From: Cricetomys ansorgei
Lineage: Eukaryota > Chordata > Mammalia > Rodentia > Nesomyidae
Assembly (NCBI GenBank): GCA_026225945.1
Contig: JAMJFZ010001816.1
Coordinates: forward strand, 5,447,501 to 5,511,500
DNA: 64,000 nucleotides
Direction: 5' to 3'
The notes under the pieces were generated by a model. It ran no database searches, had not been told where the DNA came from, and saw nothing but the letters and a program-made list of their open reading frames with translations. A program made the position numbers and the translations under genes. Positions 34,645-46,867 of this stretch are shown here, in pieces; within the stretch, counting starts at the first letter, position 1, and every line of letters begins with the position of its first letter.

Positions 34645-36105
34645 TCTTTCCACTTCTAACAAACACATCTGCAACCGACTTTTCAGCTTCAGAAAAACTG
34701 AAGGCCTGAGCTGGAGGGATTTCTGTGGGAATGTGTTGAAGACTCCATACCTTAGAGGCTGCAGTCATACAATGGGCATTAAGCAATTAGTTCATTGGAA
34801 AAAAAAATCTATTTTACATTATGAGACTCACACGAATAGGAGGAAGAATTATTTCAAAAAGTGAGTGGATTAGTAAGATTTTAGACATCTTTAAAGGCAA
34901 ATTACCATGACCATCTGCTTTGAAATCTGTGAGCACTGAAAGCATGATTTGAGCTAATATATTCCAAGTTCCAAATTCTCCTAGTGAAGAGAGGCTACTT
35001 ATATATCTTATTCCCGTGTATATATAAAATGCAGACTTGGCTTAAGGTAAGATGCCCTGGGCAGTTTTCAGAGAGAGGGAAAAAAACAGAAGCTGGATTA
35101 GATAATTTTTGCAAAAGTCTCTTCATTAGTAATCAGCATCATTGCAATGCTGATTTATGTCTGTCTTCTGAGTGGCTGGAACAGAATTCCAAACTAATAC
35201 CATTTCTGCTTTCAAAGGACTCTATCTCCTAGACCTCATTTAGCATGAGGATAGAGAAACACAGATAAATGTCTTATCAGGCGAAAAAGTAATTTCATGT
35301 TCTTGCAGTTCTTTCCTCTGTCTATTCAAATGCAAGATGCCCTTTCATCTCCTACAAATGGTTTTCTCTTAATCCGCAAGAAACTAGCCCATTCTTCCTA
35401 ACAACATCATTATATTTCAAGTGAATTATCACAGAACAATTAAGAGCTGTTCTCATGTGACACACACTTATCTTTGGCTGTTTGTTTCAAAATTTCACTC
35501 AGCTGTGCCCTCCACTATTTCCTCAATTTGTTGAATGCTTCTCTCAGCTTCCAGCAAAGAAAATAACACAGTAGGGAGCAGGGCAGAAGTCACAGTATTA
35601 TAAGACATTATTGCCACTTCAAACAATGTTCTCCACTATAGTTCACTGAGCTAATGACAATGCATTATTTTGTTAAAAAGTGTTACTATCACTGCAGCCA
35701 AACATCCTATAATACTAACCAAGCTGTTGCTCTGGCATGTCCATATATAAAGAAAGGAGTGTTTGTAAAACCCTGTTTTGCCATGGGTTATAGTTTCAAG
35801 ATGCTCTTTACAAATAGGTTTAACATGTTTCAAGAAGGCATATTACAAACAAGAACAATGACTTTGTGATAATCCCTGAAACTACATTCTTGTGCAATTG
35901 ATTTCAAGTGATGTGACTTTAGACGATATAAATTAATTCTTCTAATTTGCAATGTCTGCATCAGAACGGAAATCTGTGAAGTTTTTAGTACTAAAATTAA
36001 TGTGTCTGACTTAGGACTCCACAGGAGAAGACGTTGTAAAAGAGGGAGGCATAACTACTGGTAAACACGACTAAGGTATTTTCACCCCAGAATTCCACTC
36101 AGCCA
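34645..36105. other. Unique AT-rich stretch
   Basis: No transposon is recognised. An acceptor-like ttccaaattctcctag (ending 34,984) and a donor-like aaggtaaga (35,046) flank 62 bases with an in-frame ATG (MQTWLK), which is too short to weigh. The 35,880-35,980 segment is rich in homeodomain-type motifs. Confidence 0.4.
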
Positions 36106-36107
36106 CG

Positions 36108-36527
36108 ATGTTCCAGTTTGATGTTTGTTGCTGTGATAAAAATGTCCTGAGGAAAATCAATTTAGGAAGCAAAGAGTTTATTTAGCTTGCAATTCCAGGT
36201 TATAGCCCATCACTGCAGGGAAGTCACAGAGCAGGAGCTGGAGACAGCTGGTCACACCACATCCACAGTCAAGGATGCAGACAGATAAGTGTACCTGCTT
36301 GCTGCTTCTGCTCTCATCTAGCGCTCTCCTGTTGTTTAGAGTTCTGGACCTCTGGCCTAGGAAATGGTGCTGCCAACAGTAGACTGGATCAGTCCAATTA
36401 GCAATCTAGACAACCCCCCCCCCCCACCAAAGACATGTCCACAGGCCAATCAAATCTAGGTAATCTCTCTCATTTTTAATTTCTTCCCAGATGATTCTAG
36501 ATTGTGGCATGATGACATTTAAAACTA
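36108..36527 (-). mobile_element. ERVL/MaLR-type LTR, antisense
   Basis: Starts atgttccagtttgatgtttgttgctgtgataaaaatg, then agcaaagagtttatttagcttgc, gagctggagacagctggtcacaccacatccacagtc, acaggccaatcaaatctagg and ends gatgattctagattgtggcatgatgac. It is of the same general family as 26,903-27,280. A C12 run at 36,414-36,425 interrupts it. Confidence 0.75.
36414..36425. repeat. C12 homopolymer inside the LTR
   Basis: Twelve consecutive C replace the short C-rich segment usual at this place in related copies; an expansion by slippage is the simplest explanation. Confidence 0.95.
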
Positions 36528-36529
36528 AA

Positions 36530-37850
36530 TAATACACATGACAATAAAAATACAAAGATGTGTGTGTGTGTGTGCACGCAGAGACGGGTAGAAATAAACC
36601 TTCAGCTAATGCTGGAGGCTTGTTGTTTCATAGGCTTACCTATTGTGATGGAAGTACTATTTCTTGTTTGCTCACTTAAAGGAAGCTTTGAGCACCATAG
36701 CTGCATTTAGAGCTTTTTCTAAAATCCTTTGAGAAAACACTCTTGGGCACTCAAGTGCTCTCTGATCTTTATGACATGGCAACATGAAGCATGCTTTTAG
36801 TTACATGCAGTATAGATAATTTGAAAGGACAAATGTGACATCAGTTACATAAACACAAATAAGTCACAGTTTTACAATTGAGTAGAGCCCTAATCTGGTT
36901 GTTGTTACTGCTAAATAGCACACAAACTCTCTTGCACATTGTATGAAAATATACTTACAGCAAATTCTGCATAGTAATTCTTTGATTCATTGTGTAGTGT
37001 CTTCTAGGTATAAGAGTTGGAATTAGCCACTGGAGACACCAAGTAAAATGTGCTTCATGCACAAAAGCATTTAAAGCTTGTTCCGGGAGACATACATACA
37101 AAAAGATAACTAGATATCTACTGTAGAAAAGAGGGCGTAGACCCATTTTCCAAGATCTCTCTAGCTGAGTACAAGTATAAGCTAGAGAGAATTTACAAGG
37201 GATAATTTAAAGATAGAAAGAGGGAGAGTGAACTGCTTAATAATCACAGAAAATGTAAGGAATGGCAGAGGGGCCCAGAATACTTAACCAACAGGGACAA
37301 TCCAAATCCCCAGTTGAACAATAGAAGGCAGCCAAAGTTGACATGTTCCCACTCTGTATCAAACAGAAGCTGGTTTGGCAATACCAATCTGAAACAAAGG
37401 AAGTGTGTGTTTATTAGAGCTGCCAAGATCCATATTGAATAGGAAGCGGGATGCTTTTATAACAGGTGTAATACTTGGTTCACCGACCCAACGGCACAGG
37501 ACAGTTAGGCAGCACTGGCACTGGGGAACCAGAAAGCATCCTGGCTTAGAGATCATCTTTGTCCCTGCAGATCTGACAGTCTCTTATGAGGAGACCGGAG
37601 TGGGAGTATCACACTAGGAAAAGAGACCTGGTTATAGTAATACCATCCCCGGAAGCACCATTTATCCTCTAAAGAGAGGGGAAATGTCCTTCCATCACTG
37701 TGGGCATCAAACAGCAGTGTTCGAGGAGACGCCTTATTCTTCAGGTAACATCCTGCTGATAATGGTAGATTCCCAACGGCCTGTAGATGAAGAATAAGAA
37801 AAGCATTCCGAAGGCTTAAAATATTAAATTGTCTAAAAAGAAATGTGCAT
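36530..37850. other. Unique sequence
   Basis: A short TG run at 36,560 and no recognised transposon. Short open frames on both strands (37,405-37,617; 37,553-37,873 minus) have no domain. The segment 37,560-37,840 is less AT-rich. Confidence 0.4.
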
Positions 37851-37865
37851 GTGCGTGCGTGCCGC

Positions 37866-37904
37866 TCACACACACATACTCACACAACACACACACACAC
37901 ACAC
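37866..37904. repeat. Imperfect (CA)n microsatellite
   Basis: ctcacacacacatactcacacaacacacacacacacac lies directly before the L1M fragment. Confidence 0.93.
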
Positions 37905-38485
37905 AACAAACCATCAAAAATTACAAGTGTTGGTGAGGATGTGGGAAAACTGCAGCCCCATATTACTGTTCCTGTAGAAATAACAGGAATGTGCAGCCAC
38001 TGTGCAAACCAGTTCAGTGGGTCTTCAGGAGTTAAGCATGAAATGACATCACTCAGACATTCACGCCTATGTATGTGCAAGAGAATCAAAAACAAGTGTA
38101 CAAGTTCAAAGTAAACTTGTACGTAAATACCTATAGCAACACTGTGGAGATTAGCCAATTGGAGAAGCAATCCAAAGATCCCGCAGCTGATGACTGGATT
38201 AATCAATGTGTGACATATTCTTACAACGTAAAATTATTCAGCTAAAAATGTGGACAAAGAGTCCATGCTATAACGTGGATGAACCTTGAAGCCATGCCTA
38301 CTGAAAAAAAGAAAACAGTCACAAGACATCACATATGCTTGGAATCCACTGATGTAAAATGTTAAGTATTATAAACAGGGCTGAGTGATAGAAGATAGGG
38401 AAGCATTGGCCATAAAGAAAGTGGTTTAAAGCTTACAACTGGTGGATGATAGTCCACAATACTGATCATACTAAAAACGACTGAG
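37905..38485 (+). mobile_element. Ancient L1M-type LINE-1 3' end
   Basis: caagtgttggtgaggatgtgggaaaactgcag, gtgcagccactgtgcaaaccagttcagtgg, atacctatagcaacactgtgg, tggacaaagagtccatgctataacgtggatgaaccttgaagccat and cagtcacaagacatcacatatg give the classic 3' part of mammalian L1 (end of ORF2 into the 3' UTR). It is preceded by a CA microsatellite at 37,866-37,903. Older than the Lx copies. Confidence 0.85.
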
Positions 38486-39798
38486 ATATTCCTACAAAAA
38501 GAATTCCCACGAAAACCATATCCGAACCTAGGTGCTTATTGACTCTTATTCCTTGCACTTAGACAGTGAGCCACTGTGTACATCCCTCCGACTGCTCAAA
38601 GATGTTTTCTAATGAGGACTGAGAGATGCACTCACGCACGGGTATAGAGGTGTCTACTTAGAAAGAGTACAGCGAACTGCTTAACAGTCGCACGAAACGT
38701 AGTATGTAATATTCTCATAGGCCCTGCCTACGACTATTATTTGGCTAAACAAATACAGTACTTTTGTTCTTTGCATATTTTAAATATTTGAGTTTTGGTT
38801 CCATATTTCTGTTTCCTGGTTTCACTAAAAACACTGACTGTTAGGATTATAAATGGAACATTGTGATGAGCGACAGGCAGAAGTGTGACAGCGAAGTTTT
38901 CGGGCTACCCCCACAAAGTTCTTTCCTTTGGGGTGTTATTACTAGACTCAGCTTTAAGAAATGAATGCATCTTTTGAAGTTGTCACCACTTGGGAGAAAT
39001 CATGGTCTGGCTAATGGCGTGGAGCTAGAAGCACAAAGCATAGCTCGAAATCATCTAGAGAACCCAATTGCTCTCCCTAAGGAGGCTGGGTGCTGTGCTC
39101 GGCTTTTCTGACTACAGTAAGTCGCTTTAAACAACATCCTGGATAGAAATGTTCTGGTCCCTATCTTAGCAGGAATGAAAATATTCTGAGGATACTCATG
39201 ACATGACCATCCTTTGGTGATCAAAGTCTTAAAACAATGGACTCTGAGAAGCTGAAATTTTCTTAGATGGGAATGACTTAGACTGGGATGAGAAAAAGAT
39301 GGGCCCTTAGTGTCCACCAGGAGGGCGTTTATCTACAGAAAGGGATCTCACACAGTTCTTCTACTTCTCAGACCATCTTGCAGGAGGCTCTGCAGCATAG
39401 AAAACCTTGACTAGGACTGCTTAGTTACCCAGGCCTTTTGCCTTCTACTTAAACTTTAACCTTATGTCTGGACTCCAGAGATGGACCTGAGGACTCACTG
39501 GAACTCTTTGTCCCCTATGTGGTCACATGGGATAAATATCCAGTCATGTTTCACTCTCACCTCATCTGCTTAACTGGACTGAATTGAGGATAATAGACCA
39601 ACCTTGACTTGTTAGGGCTGCCAGGGTCACGATGTGGTCCTAACACCACTGGTGACACACCAGAGAATAACACCCTGAATAGTTTCCCCCACGTTTTATT
39701 TATACTTCCTCGAATCTTCTAAAGTTCTGACTCAACGTGATGGTCACAAGTCACTCACCTAATTGGTTGCACCCATAGTTTTATGGTTCCTAGCTAAG

Positions 39799-39875
39799 TC
39801 CCCCTCTTTCTTTCTTTCTCTCTCTCATACCCTCTCTCCCTCCTCCCTCTCTCTCCCTCGTTCTTACTTCACCAG
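39799..39875 (+). repeat. Polypyrimidine tract ending in a splice-acceptor-like CAG
   Basis: ccccctctttctttctttctc and further CT-rich sequence run to acttcaccag|gagag. As a simple repeat it is an impure CT tract; as a splice signal it would be a very strong 3' site. Confidence 0.75.
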
Positions 39876-40290
39876 GAGAGAATGATAATGTTGTGGAATC
39901 TATTTTTCTGCCAAGCCCAGAAGGAAGCGAAGGAAGGAAAGGATTGAGAAAAAGCAGGATGCACACTGCTGCATCTCCTGACACCGGCATCCTTCTCTCA
40001 CGCTGGCAGCCAGAGCCTGGGACCAAACATCCCCGTGGTAACCAGCACATGCAGATTTCAGTGTTGCTGTCAGTGCGAGCTATAAATATCGAAATGAACC
40101 CCAAAGGGATTTGTCACAGAGGGAGCATGAATATTTCAATTTCTGAAACCACCGTTTACCAGGAAGACACATGGTGTCTTAGAACAAACAAGTTATTCCT
40201 GGATAAGCATCTCAGTCTAAAGTGACAGAGGTAAAAAAGAGTTGCCATTTGAGGGGAAAAAAATTAAACTCTGTTAGCAGAATACTTGGT
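39876..40290 (+). other. Terminal-exon-like open segment (unproven)
   Basis: After the acceptor-like acttcaccag, one frame is open for about 116 codons up to a TGA at 40,222. It contains, for example, VVESIFLPSPEGSEGRKGL and ends TNKLFLDKHLSLK. An ATTAAA, a weaker polyadenylation signal, follows about 40 bases later. The segment is more GC-rich than its surroundings and is not a repeat I know. I recognise no domain, signal peptide or membrane segment. An opposite-strand frame of 104 codons overlaps, which lowers the weight of openness. It may be chance. Confidence 0.2.
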
Positions 40291-41517
40291 GTGATTTATA
40301 ATGCCAGCTCAAACTCGCCAGGGGCTGAGGTGGGACTGCGACCTTGCTGTCTCCTGACCCACTCAGGTGTCACTGAGTGACTGACCATATTCACATGCCC
40401 TGTCTATCTTTCTGTAAAATGCATGTTTAAGTTCCATGTGTAACTGTTTTTTGCACAAGCATTCCTGTTTTATGGTTTTCTTCTAAGTCATTAAAGTTGC
40501 CCATTCCAAACCCAGTTGCAGTGCAGCACGATGCACGAATCTAATGCAAACTTTTCATATTGACCTACTCACATGCTCTGGGCGACTCTGCATATGTATC
40601 TCGCAAACAAACAAACAAAAAAAAACTGAGATAAATTTCTTCAACTGAGAAGTGGGATTCCACCTGGGGCTTTAAAATTAGCTTTCAACATAAGTTGGAA
40701 GTAATTGTTTCTTTGTTATTTAGTCTTGCTATTATTAAAAAATTCTGGCATAATAAGGTAAACCGATGTCTCACCATTACTTAAATTTATTTCCACGTCT
40801 AATAAATTTTTGCAACTTACATGAAAAACTTCTTGCTCCTTTTAATTCTATTCTGTGAAACATTGCTTTAAATTCTGCTCATTGTTCCTCTTGTGAGATA
40901 TATTGTATATTAAGAAAATAAACTATTTGTCTTATGTGTTTTATACTTTAAAAATAGTTTCTTTGGTTGTCATTTTCTTTTGACATTATGAGCCTTTTAT
41001 GCAATAGAGATGTTGTGATTTATTTTTTTGTGGATCATGTTTAGACTATTTTTGCCTCTTGGCTTATGATTTAGAAGAAGGCTTTTCCATGGCAAAGTTA
41101 TTTTCAAATGAAAACGTAGATACAAGGCATTGTTATTAATCATAATTACCATACGGTACTCCACAATACTAGAACTCTTTCCTAGCATCAATGTAAAATT
41201 AAATTAAAACATTTTTAATGCTTTTAATTTTTTCTTTTTGCATTTGAATGTTTATATTTATAGTACTTTTGAGTCAATCATCAAGCGTGGCTCTAGTTCT
41301 GCTCTTTAAAAACATACCTAGCCAAATGGTTTATCTGAACTTTCTATATAGTCTACCAAATCCTCAATAATTTTAGGTGCCCTCCCTACCAAATTCTCCT
41401 TCATTCCATCTCTCTCTCTCTCTCTTTCTCTATCTATCCATGCTTACTTTCACCTTCCTTTAGTTATTTAAATACTTGTATTAAATTATTTTATGGTAGT
41501 TCCTTATGAATTGGTTT

Positions 41518-41657
41518 TGTTTTGCTTTGCTGTCGCTGTTTATCTTTGGACAGGGTCTCATCTTGCCACTCTGGTAGGCCTGGGACTCACTACACAAACC
41601 CCTGATTCTGAAATGTTAGGACTAAAGGCATGCACAATTGTGCTTACCACTCCTTGA
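41518..41657 (-). mobile_element. Old B1/B4-like SINE, antisense
   Basis: tttggacagggtctcatcttgccactctgg, ggcctgggactcactacac and ctgaaatgttaggactaaaggcatgcacaattgtg are the reverse of a diverged B1-type monomer. The gacagggtctca start favours an older B1 or B4 type. Confidence 0.75.
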
Positions 41658-42687
41658 GCCTTTCTAAATAAATAAGAATGCTTCGGTACCAATTACTTTT
41701 CTATATCAGAATATTCCTAGATATCTTCATGCTTGTGTTTTTATCCAAGCTTTGTCATTTTAAAAAACAATCTGCTGCTAGTTGACCTGAGATGTTTAAC
41801 TCGGGGAAGAAACTTTTCCTAGAACCGCTGTTTTCCTTTTTAAAACAGGGCATGCTCTTCTCCTATTTACAGGCTTATTTCTCTTCTCCTTGGATAATGG
41901 CTAAACATCTTTTAGTGGTTTGTGCTTAAATATTTTGAATCTGTGTTTTTGGTAATGTTTTCCTTTGTGAAGTACTGATAGGGAAATGAATAGGATATGA
42001 TGGATAAGCTTGGGAAGCTTAGTATCTAATTAGGAACTTGTAAACCTACAAAATTTACCACTGAGAAAATAAGCATAAGTGCAAAATTATGCTGGAGTTC
42101 AGGAGAGAAAGGAAGAAACCTTGCAAATTAAATTCCCTCATAGAATCCTACATTGACTCTTTAAGAAGGAAGGGACCTGAGCCATCAGCACCAGGACTCT
42201 GGACATCCATGTGCTGGACCTTGGCATCCATAACTCATCGCTATGTCACTGGCTCCGTGAAGCACTTCCTCGTGTTCTCATGGACGAAAAAGGATGCTAG
42301 AAGATGTCAGTAGCTGTTCATTGTCTCCACCATTCACTACTAGGCCGGCATCCTCAGGCGATTAACCCTGGTCCCTCGACCCTCCTCCTCTATTCAGTGA
42401 GCGCAGAGATCCATCTGTATCGAAACTACATGGAGTATACATGTGAAAAAAAACAATGCGTGCAGTCTCTTGGGTAGTAAAGAAGGAAAAGCCATGCCAG
42501 TATTGAAAGGATGAATGCAAAGGAGCGGTGATGGACGAAGGGCACTTTAGATGAGGGACACCCACGGGAATTTCAAATGGCCTGAGATGGAGCAAAAGGA
42601 GGTTAAAATTGCACTCTCTAGAAATTATTCAGGGCCACGTATACATAATAAATGGTCTCAGATGCCAAGGTAAAAATGTGGAGTAGA

Positions 42688-42689
<2 letters not shown>

Positions 42690-42739
<50 letters not shown>
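42690..42739. repeat. (TG)n microsatellite
   Basis: About 25 uninterrupted TG units. Confidence 0.98.
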
Positions 42740-42744
<5 letters not shown>

Positions 42745-42867
42745 AATTAACTTAGGTATCTATGAAAAGGTTTATCTAAAATGGACAGAAGCACAACATG
42801 TGCAGGGAATCCCAAAGTAGAAATAAAGAGCATGTTTAAGCACAGAGAATCTGAGGTCTGGCATATA

Positions 42868-42945
42868 TCCCAATGGTAGCACAGTTCCATACATATAGAA
42901 GGTCCCCATTAAATATTGAGTGAATTAATGAAAAATAAATGACTA
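42868..42945 (+). mobile_element. Possible L2 3'-end relic
   Basis: gtagcacagttccatacatatagaaggtccccattaaatattgagtgaattaatg resembles the L2 terminus. Weak match; the left part also resembles a decayed ID/B4 head. Confidence 0.4.
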
Positions 42946-43421
42946 GCAAGGGTGTTTTTTGAAATCAGGTATTTCTAGAGGTTCATAATTTATAACAGCT
43001 TCATCTCGAGGTTTAAGCCACAGATTCATCTCAGGCACAAGATTTCTCCTAGAAGAACAGTGTTCAGCCTGATGAGTATGACAACATTAGGGATGGGAAT
43101 CTGGAACACAGCTCTGTCCTGCCACACAGTAGCAATTAAGTAAAGGAATTAATGTTTCCTAAGCACTTGAGACACCGCTTCACACAAATTAAATGCTGCA
43201 TAACGGGTAGAGCTATTTGTTAAGTAAATAATGAAGGTTTGGATACAAGACCAAGATAAAATCGTAAAACAGTAAATGTTTAAGTCAGACCTTTTCCTTC
43301 CGTTCAAAGTACCTGCTTCCCATTTAATTCCTCCCCTGAATCCTACTCCATCATTTTTGCAGAGTTCCAAAGATGTTTATTAGGCAACATTTAAAAATAA
43401 AAGCCTTGTTATAATTAAACA

Positions 43422-43660
43422 TGTGCAATGCCTCCCAAAGTCTCATGTGTTAAAGGCTGGTTCCCAGATCGGTGCTTTTGGGATGTTCTGTAGACATCGT
43501 TAGTCGGTAGCACTTTGTGAAAATCTTTGTATCACTTTGAGAGTAGAACACACTCTCAAAGGGAACGGTGGGAGTCTGGTTCTTTTCTAAGTCCTTATTC
43601 TTCCTAACTCATAACATGACTAGTTTTTCTCTATCACATGCTCCTGCCTGCTGTGGTCCC
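43422..43660 (+). mobile_element. MaLR-type LTR fragment, sense
   Basis: caatgcctcccaaagtctcatgtgttaaaggctggttcccagatcggtgcttttggga is the 5' part of a MaLR LTR, followed by a decayed middle and a segment resembling cacatgctcctgcctg. Only the 5' half is clear. Confidence 0.7.
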
Positions 43661-46562
43661 CTTGTCAGGGACCCACAGTGTTAGAGTAATCCCTGTATTC
43701 GACTGGAGACTCCAGAAGTATGAGCATTTGATTTTTAGAATGTGATTCCCTCAAGTTTTTTGTTATGGTAATGTGAAGTTGACCACCGTAACGTCTTCCA
43801 GAAGAGGGTGTATTTAGAGAAAAGTGTACACGGAAAGAGAAGGAAGAAACTAGTGTCATTGGCTCATGCTACAGTGCTCTGTGCAGTTCCTCTGTTACGA
43901 TAAAGAGGGGTAGCCAGGGGTAGACAGGGTACAGTTATCCGGTTTAGGTGGACCTTATTTTAAGAAGTGTGGAGTTGAAGCTAAAAGCCAGTAAAATTTA
44001 TTTAACAGGTTTCTGATGTTAATATTTAGCTAGTATTTAATCTGTTTACACCTTAAGTTTTAAAAATTATCCTTTCTGTTTAGAGTGAAAAATAAATTTG
44101 AAAGAAATGTCTGTGATGTAGACGCTACTGAGAGCTGTGGAAATGAAGAATCACCGAGAGGCTAAGTGAGGATCAATTCATTTGGAGAAAACAGAGAGCG
44201 GTGTCAAGAATACCAGCTAGGTTAGTGACATGAGAAACTGGGTACCATTTCTTAATGACAAGAAAATTTCAAATATGGGTTTTGGGGAAACAATGCATGA
44301 TCAGTTTAATACATACTAACCTCAAGAAGCCAAGTTCGAGTCCTCCAACTGGAAGCAGTACATAACCCAAGTAAACTCCAGGCTAGAGAAATATGTGCCA
44401 GGATTATATCAGACCCTCACATGAATCATTTTTCTAAGCTCTCATTCTCACTTCTTTCTCCAGTCAAAACAGCCATAACTACAGCAGATATTGCCTATGT
44501 AAACATTCAAATAGTGCTTTTGACAGATTTTTACAAGTTTAATATTATGCCTCCCATAGGGCTTGCACCTGTGGTGTGTTAGCCAAGGCTTTTTTATGTA
44601 AATAAATCACAGACATAGGAGGGAGCTAAGAACTTCCCATTAAACCTCACTCTGAAAGATTCTACCAGTTCACAAAGGCACATCCCTGGAGACCAAGCAT
44701 TCAACAGGTGGGCCTTCAGGGGACATTTAAGATTTACATAATAGCTCATGTCTGAAGCTACCTTTGATCAATAGGAAATGGAAGCTGATTAATGAACATG
44801 TTTGTTATTCTCCCCTTGGTAGACACAAACTGAGATGCATTTCTCAAGGCTGCTCTGATGTTCCAGGAATGATCCAATACCGATCACCTACAGAACTGGT
44901 CACCTTGGCTTTTCTTCCATCCTTGACTCTCTTCCCTTGTGCTTCATGGCCACCACCACCTAAGGTAAAGTAATGAATGCATGCAAGCCTTTGTCTCATT
45001 GGCAGAATTTATGGTGAAACTGCATTTATTAGGGAGTAGTTAAAGTGACAAGAGTGTATAAGATCACAGAAATGCAAAAAGCTTCAACACTTGCTTATTT
45101 ACTGTTTAATATAAGGCCAAGGAATTTTAGAAAAGCTTTAGTTTCTAAGAAATTTGAAGAAAATTTAAGATGCCTGTTAAAGCAGGGAGGGGTGAGTGGG
45201 AGGAAGAGAGGTAAAGGAGCCAAGAGACAAGGGTATTTGAATCAGCAGCAGCAAATAGTCTAATGACTTGAAATATTTAAAAATAAAAAAAGAACAAAGC
45301 TTTTGTAGTAAACTTTGCATCACAGAGGCCAATGGTACCCATAGTTAGAATACCTTATTATTCTTTTACCACAAATGAACCCATGGAATTAGAATCAGTG
45401 ACTTTCCAGGTTGAAACTCTAGATACTGAATGGTAAGACATGCATGATTTTCAATATCCCTAGAATGCAAGGGTTCTTTATGCGTGAGGCCAATTGTCTG
45501 TGAAACCTTTGTTTTGGAGTATTTTGTTTTGTGTGCTTTCTCCTATGCAAATCCGTGATTTGAAGTATTAGATTCCTGTCTTTAAGTTGGAGGAAGCATC
45601 TGTTAGATCCTGAAAGCAAGAAGGGAGCCATGAAGGGCAGGGGAGAAGAAAACTGAAGGCATGCTAATGAAACATGTGCAGCATGGAGATAGAAGTTAGG
45701 GTACTAGAGACAGAAAGGTTGAAATGGGGACGGGGCCTCGGAGGAGAGAGGAAACGTGAAAGGGGGGAGGTCAGCCAAAGCTAAGGATTTTTGAAAAATC
45801 CTTAAAAGTCACAGGAACCTACTAACTTATATGCTGACTAAACATTGTTTTCTTTTTCAAAAAGAATCTTGGACATAGCTACCCTTAATGTGTGGACGCT
45901 TCTCCCAGAAGTCACAGGTGTCTGAAACAAATTTTCAGTGACAGGTATAGGACGCTTATCTATGTATTTTTGGTCAGGAAGGCTCAAGAGGCTCTAAAAT
46001 CAATAGAAGCTATTGTCATTGCTCTTGGCTGCCCACCAAAATCAGACAAGAGTATATTCCTGAAGGTAACACACACCTTGGATATAGGACACACAGAAAT
46101 GTCTCTTCCTGTTGAATAACATTCATAGTGCCAGAAGGTGCTATATAAACTATTGGGAGGAAAAGCCATCAACGACCTAATGCAACTGTGGAGTCTCCAT
46201 GTTACATTATTAACCTGCTAGACAAAATAAGCCTTCTAATGTAGCATGGTATAACTCTTCTGGGGGGTAACTGACAGTTTCCTGATCTATTCTGAGGCCT
46301 ACTTTATGGGAGAGCATTTATGTCTGATGAATGCAAATGGATAGGGACGCCAGGCCATATGGGAGAATCTACTTCTGATGTCTTTCTTAATAGATTTATA
46401 ATTAAACTGTCTTCTAAATATTTATGTTTATAATCGTAGTCTATAGCAACTCTCAGTTGTAGAGAAGCCTCATTTGGGAGGAATGACAGTAAAACAGAGA
46501 CATATATCCTGGTCAAAGTGCTGACAATAAGATACTACTGAGTACTTAATCCTAAATGAAAA
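43661..46562. other. Unique sequence plus a small LTR remnant
   Basis: Includes an antisense MaLR end at 44,637-44,735, listed separately. A CTCF-like ccagaagagggtg lies at about 43,799-43,811. GA-rich text at 45,700-45,770 is not a clean simple repeat. No gene is recognised. Confidence 0.4.
44637..44735 (-). mobile_element. MaLR LTR 5' end, antisense
   Basis: cattaaacctcactctgaaagattctaccagttcacaaaggcacatccctggagaccaagcattcaacaggtgggccttcaggggacatttaagat is the reverse of the first ~100 bases of a MaLR LTR. Confidence 0.65.
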
Positions 46563-46564
46563 AG

Positions 46565-46577
46565 TATATATATATAC

Positions 46578-46626
<49 letters not shown>
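46565..46626. repeat. (TA)n-(CA)n microsatellite
   Basis: tatatatatatac then cttacacacaca for about 23 CA units. Confidence 0.97.
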
Positions 46627-46630
<4 letters not shown>

Positions 46631-46867
46631 GTGAGGCCCAGCACATTGAAAGAGTCAGAGGATAAGGAGTACTATACAATTTTGTCTTCTAGATATGGCA
46701 TGGCTGTTGCAATCATGAACAAAAAGCATCTCTGACCATACAAGTCTTGCTCAAGACATGAAAGCATGTAGAAGACTAGATAGAATGAAAGTATCAGAAA
46801 GAATAGAAAGGTAATGGGCATGATACTATCACAGCTTACTGTAATAGTAAAAGTATCATAAATTTAA

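Larger units (their letters stand above)
38486..41515. other. Mostly unique sequence with a CpG-dense patch and a pyrimidine tract
   Basis: The first part, 38,505-38,745, keeps many CpG and resembles, weakly, an antisense L1 3' UTR (gatgttttctaatgaggactgagagatgcactcac). A polypyrimidine tract lies at 39,799-39,875, followed by an open frame described separately. The rest, to 41,515, is AT-rich and unremarkable except for a (CT)n run at 41,409-41,430. Confidence 0.4.
41658..43420. other. Unique sequence with a long TG microsatellite
   Basis: No transposon other than a weak L2-like end at 42,868 is recognised. Short open frames at 42,089-42,313 and 42,362-42,595 (minus) show no domain. Confidence 0.4.
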
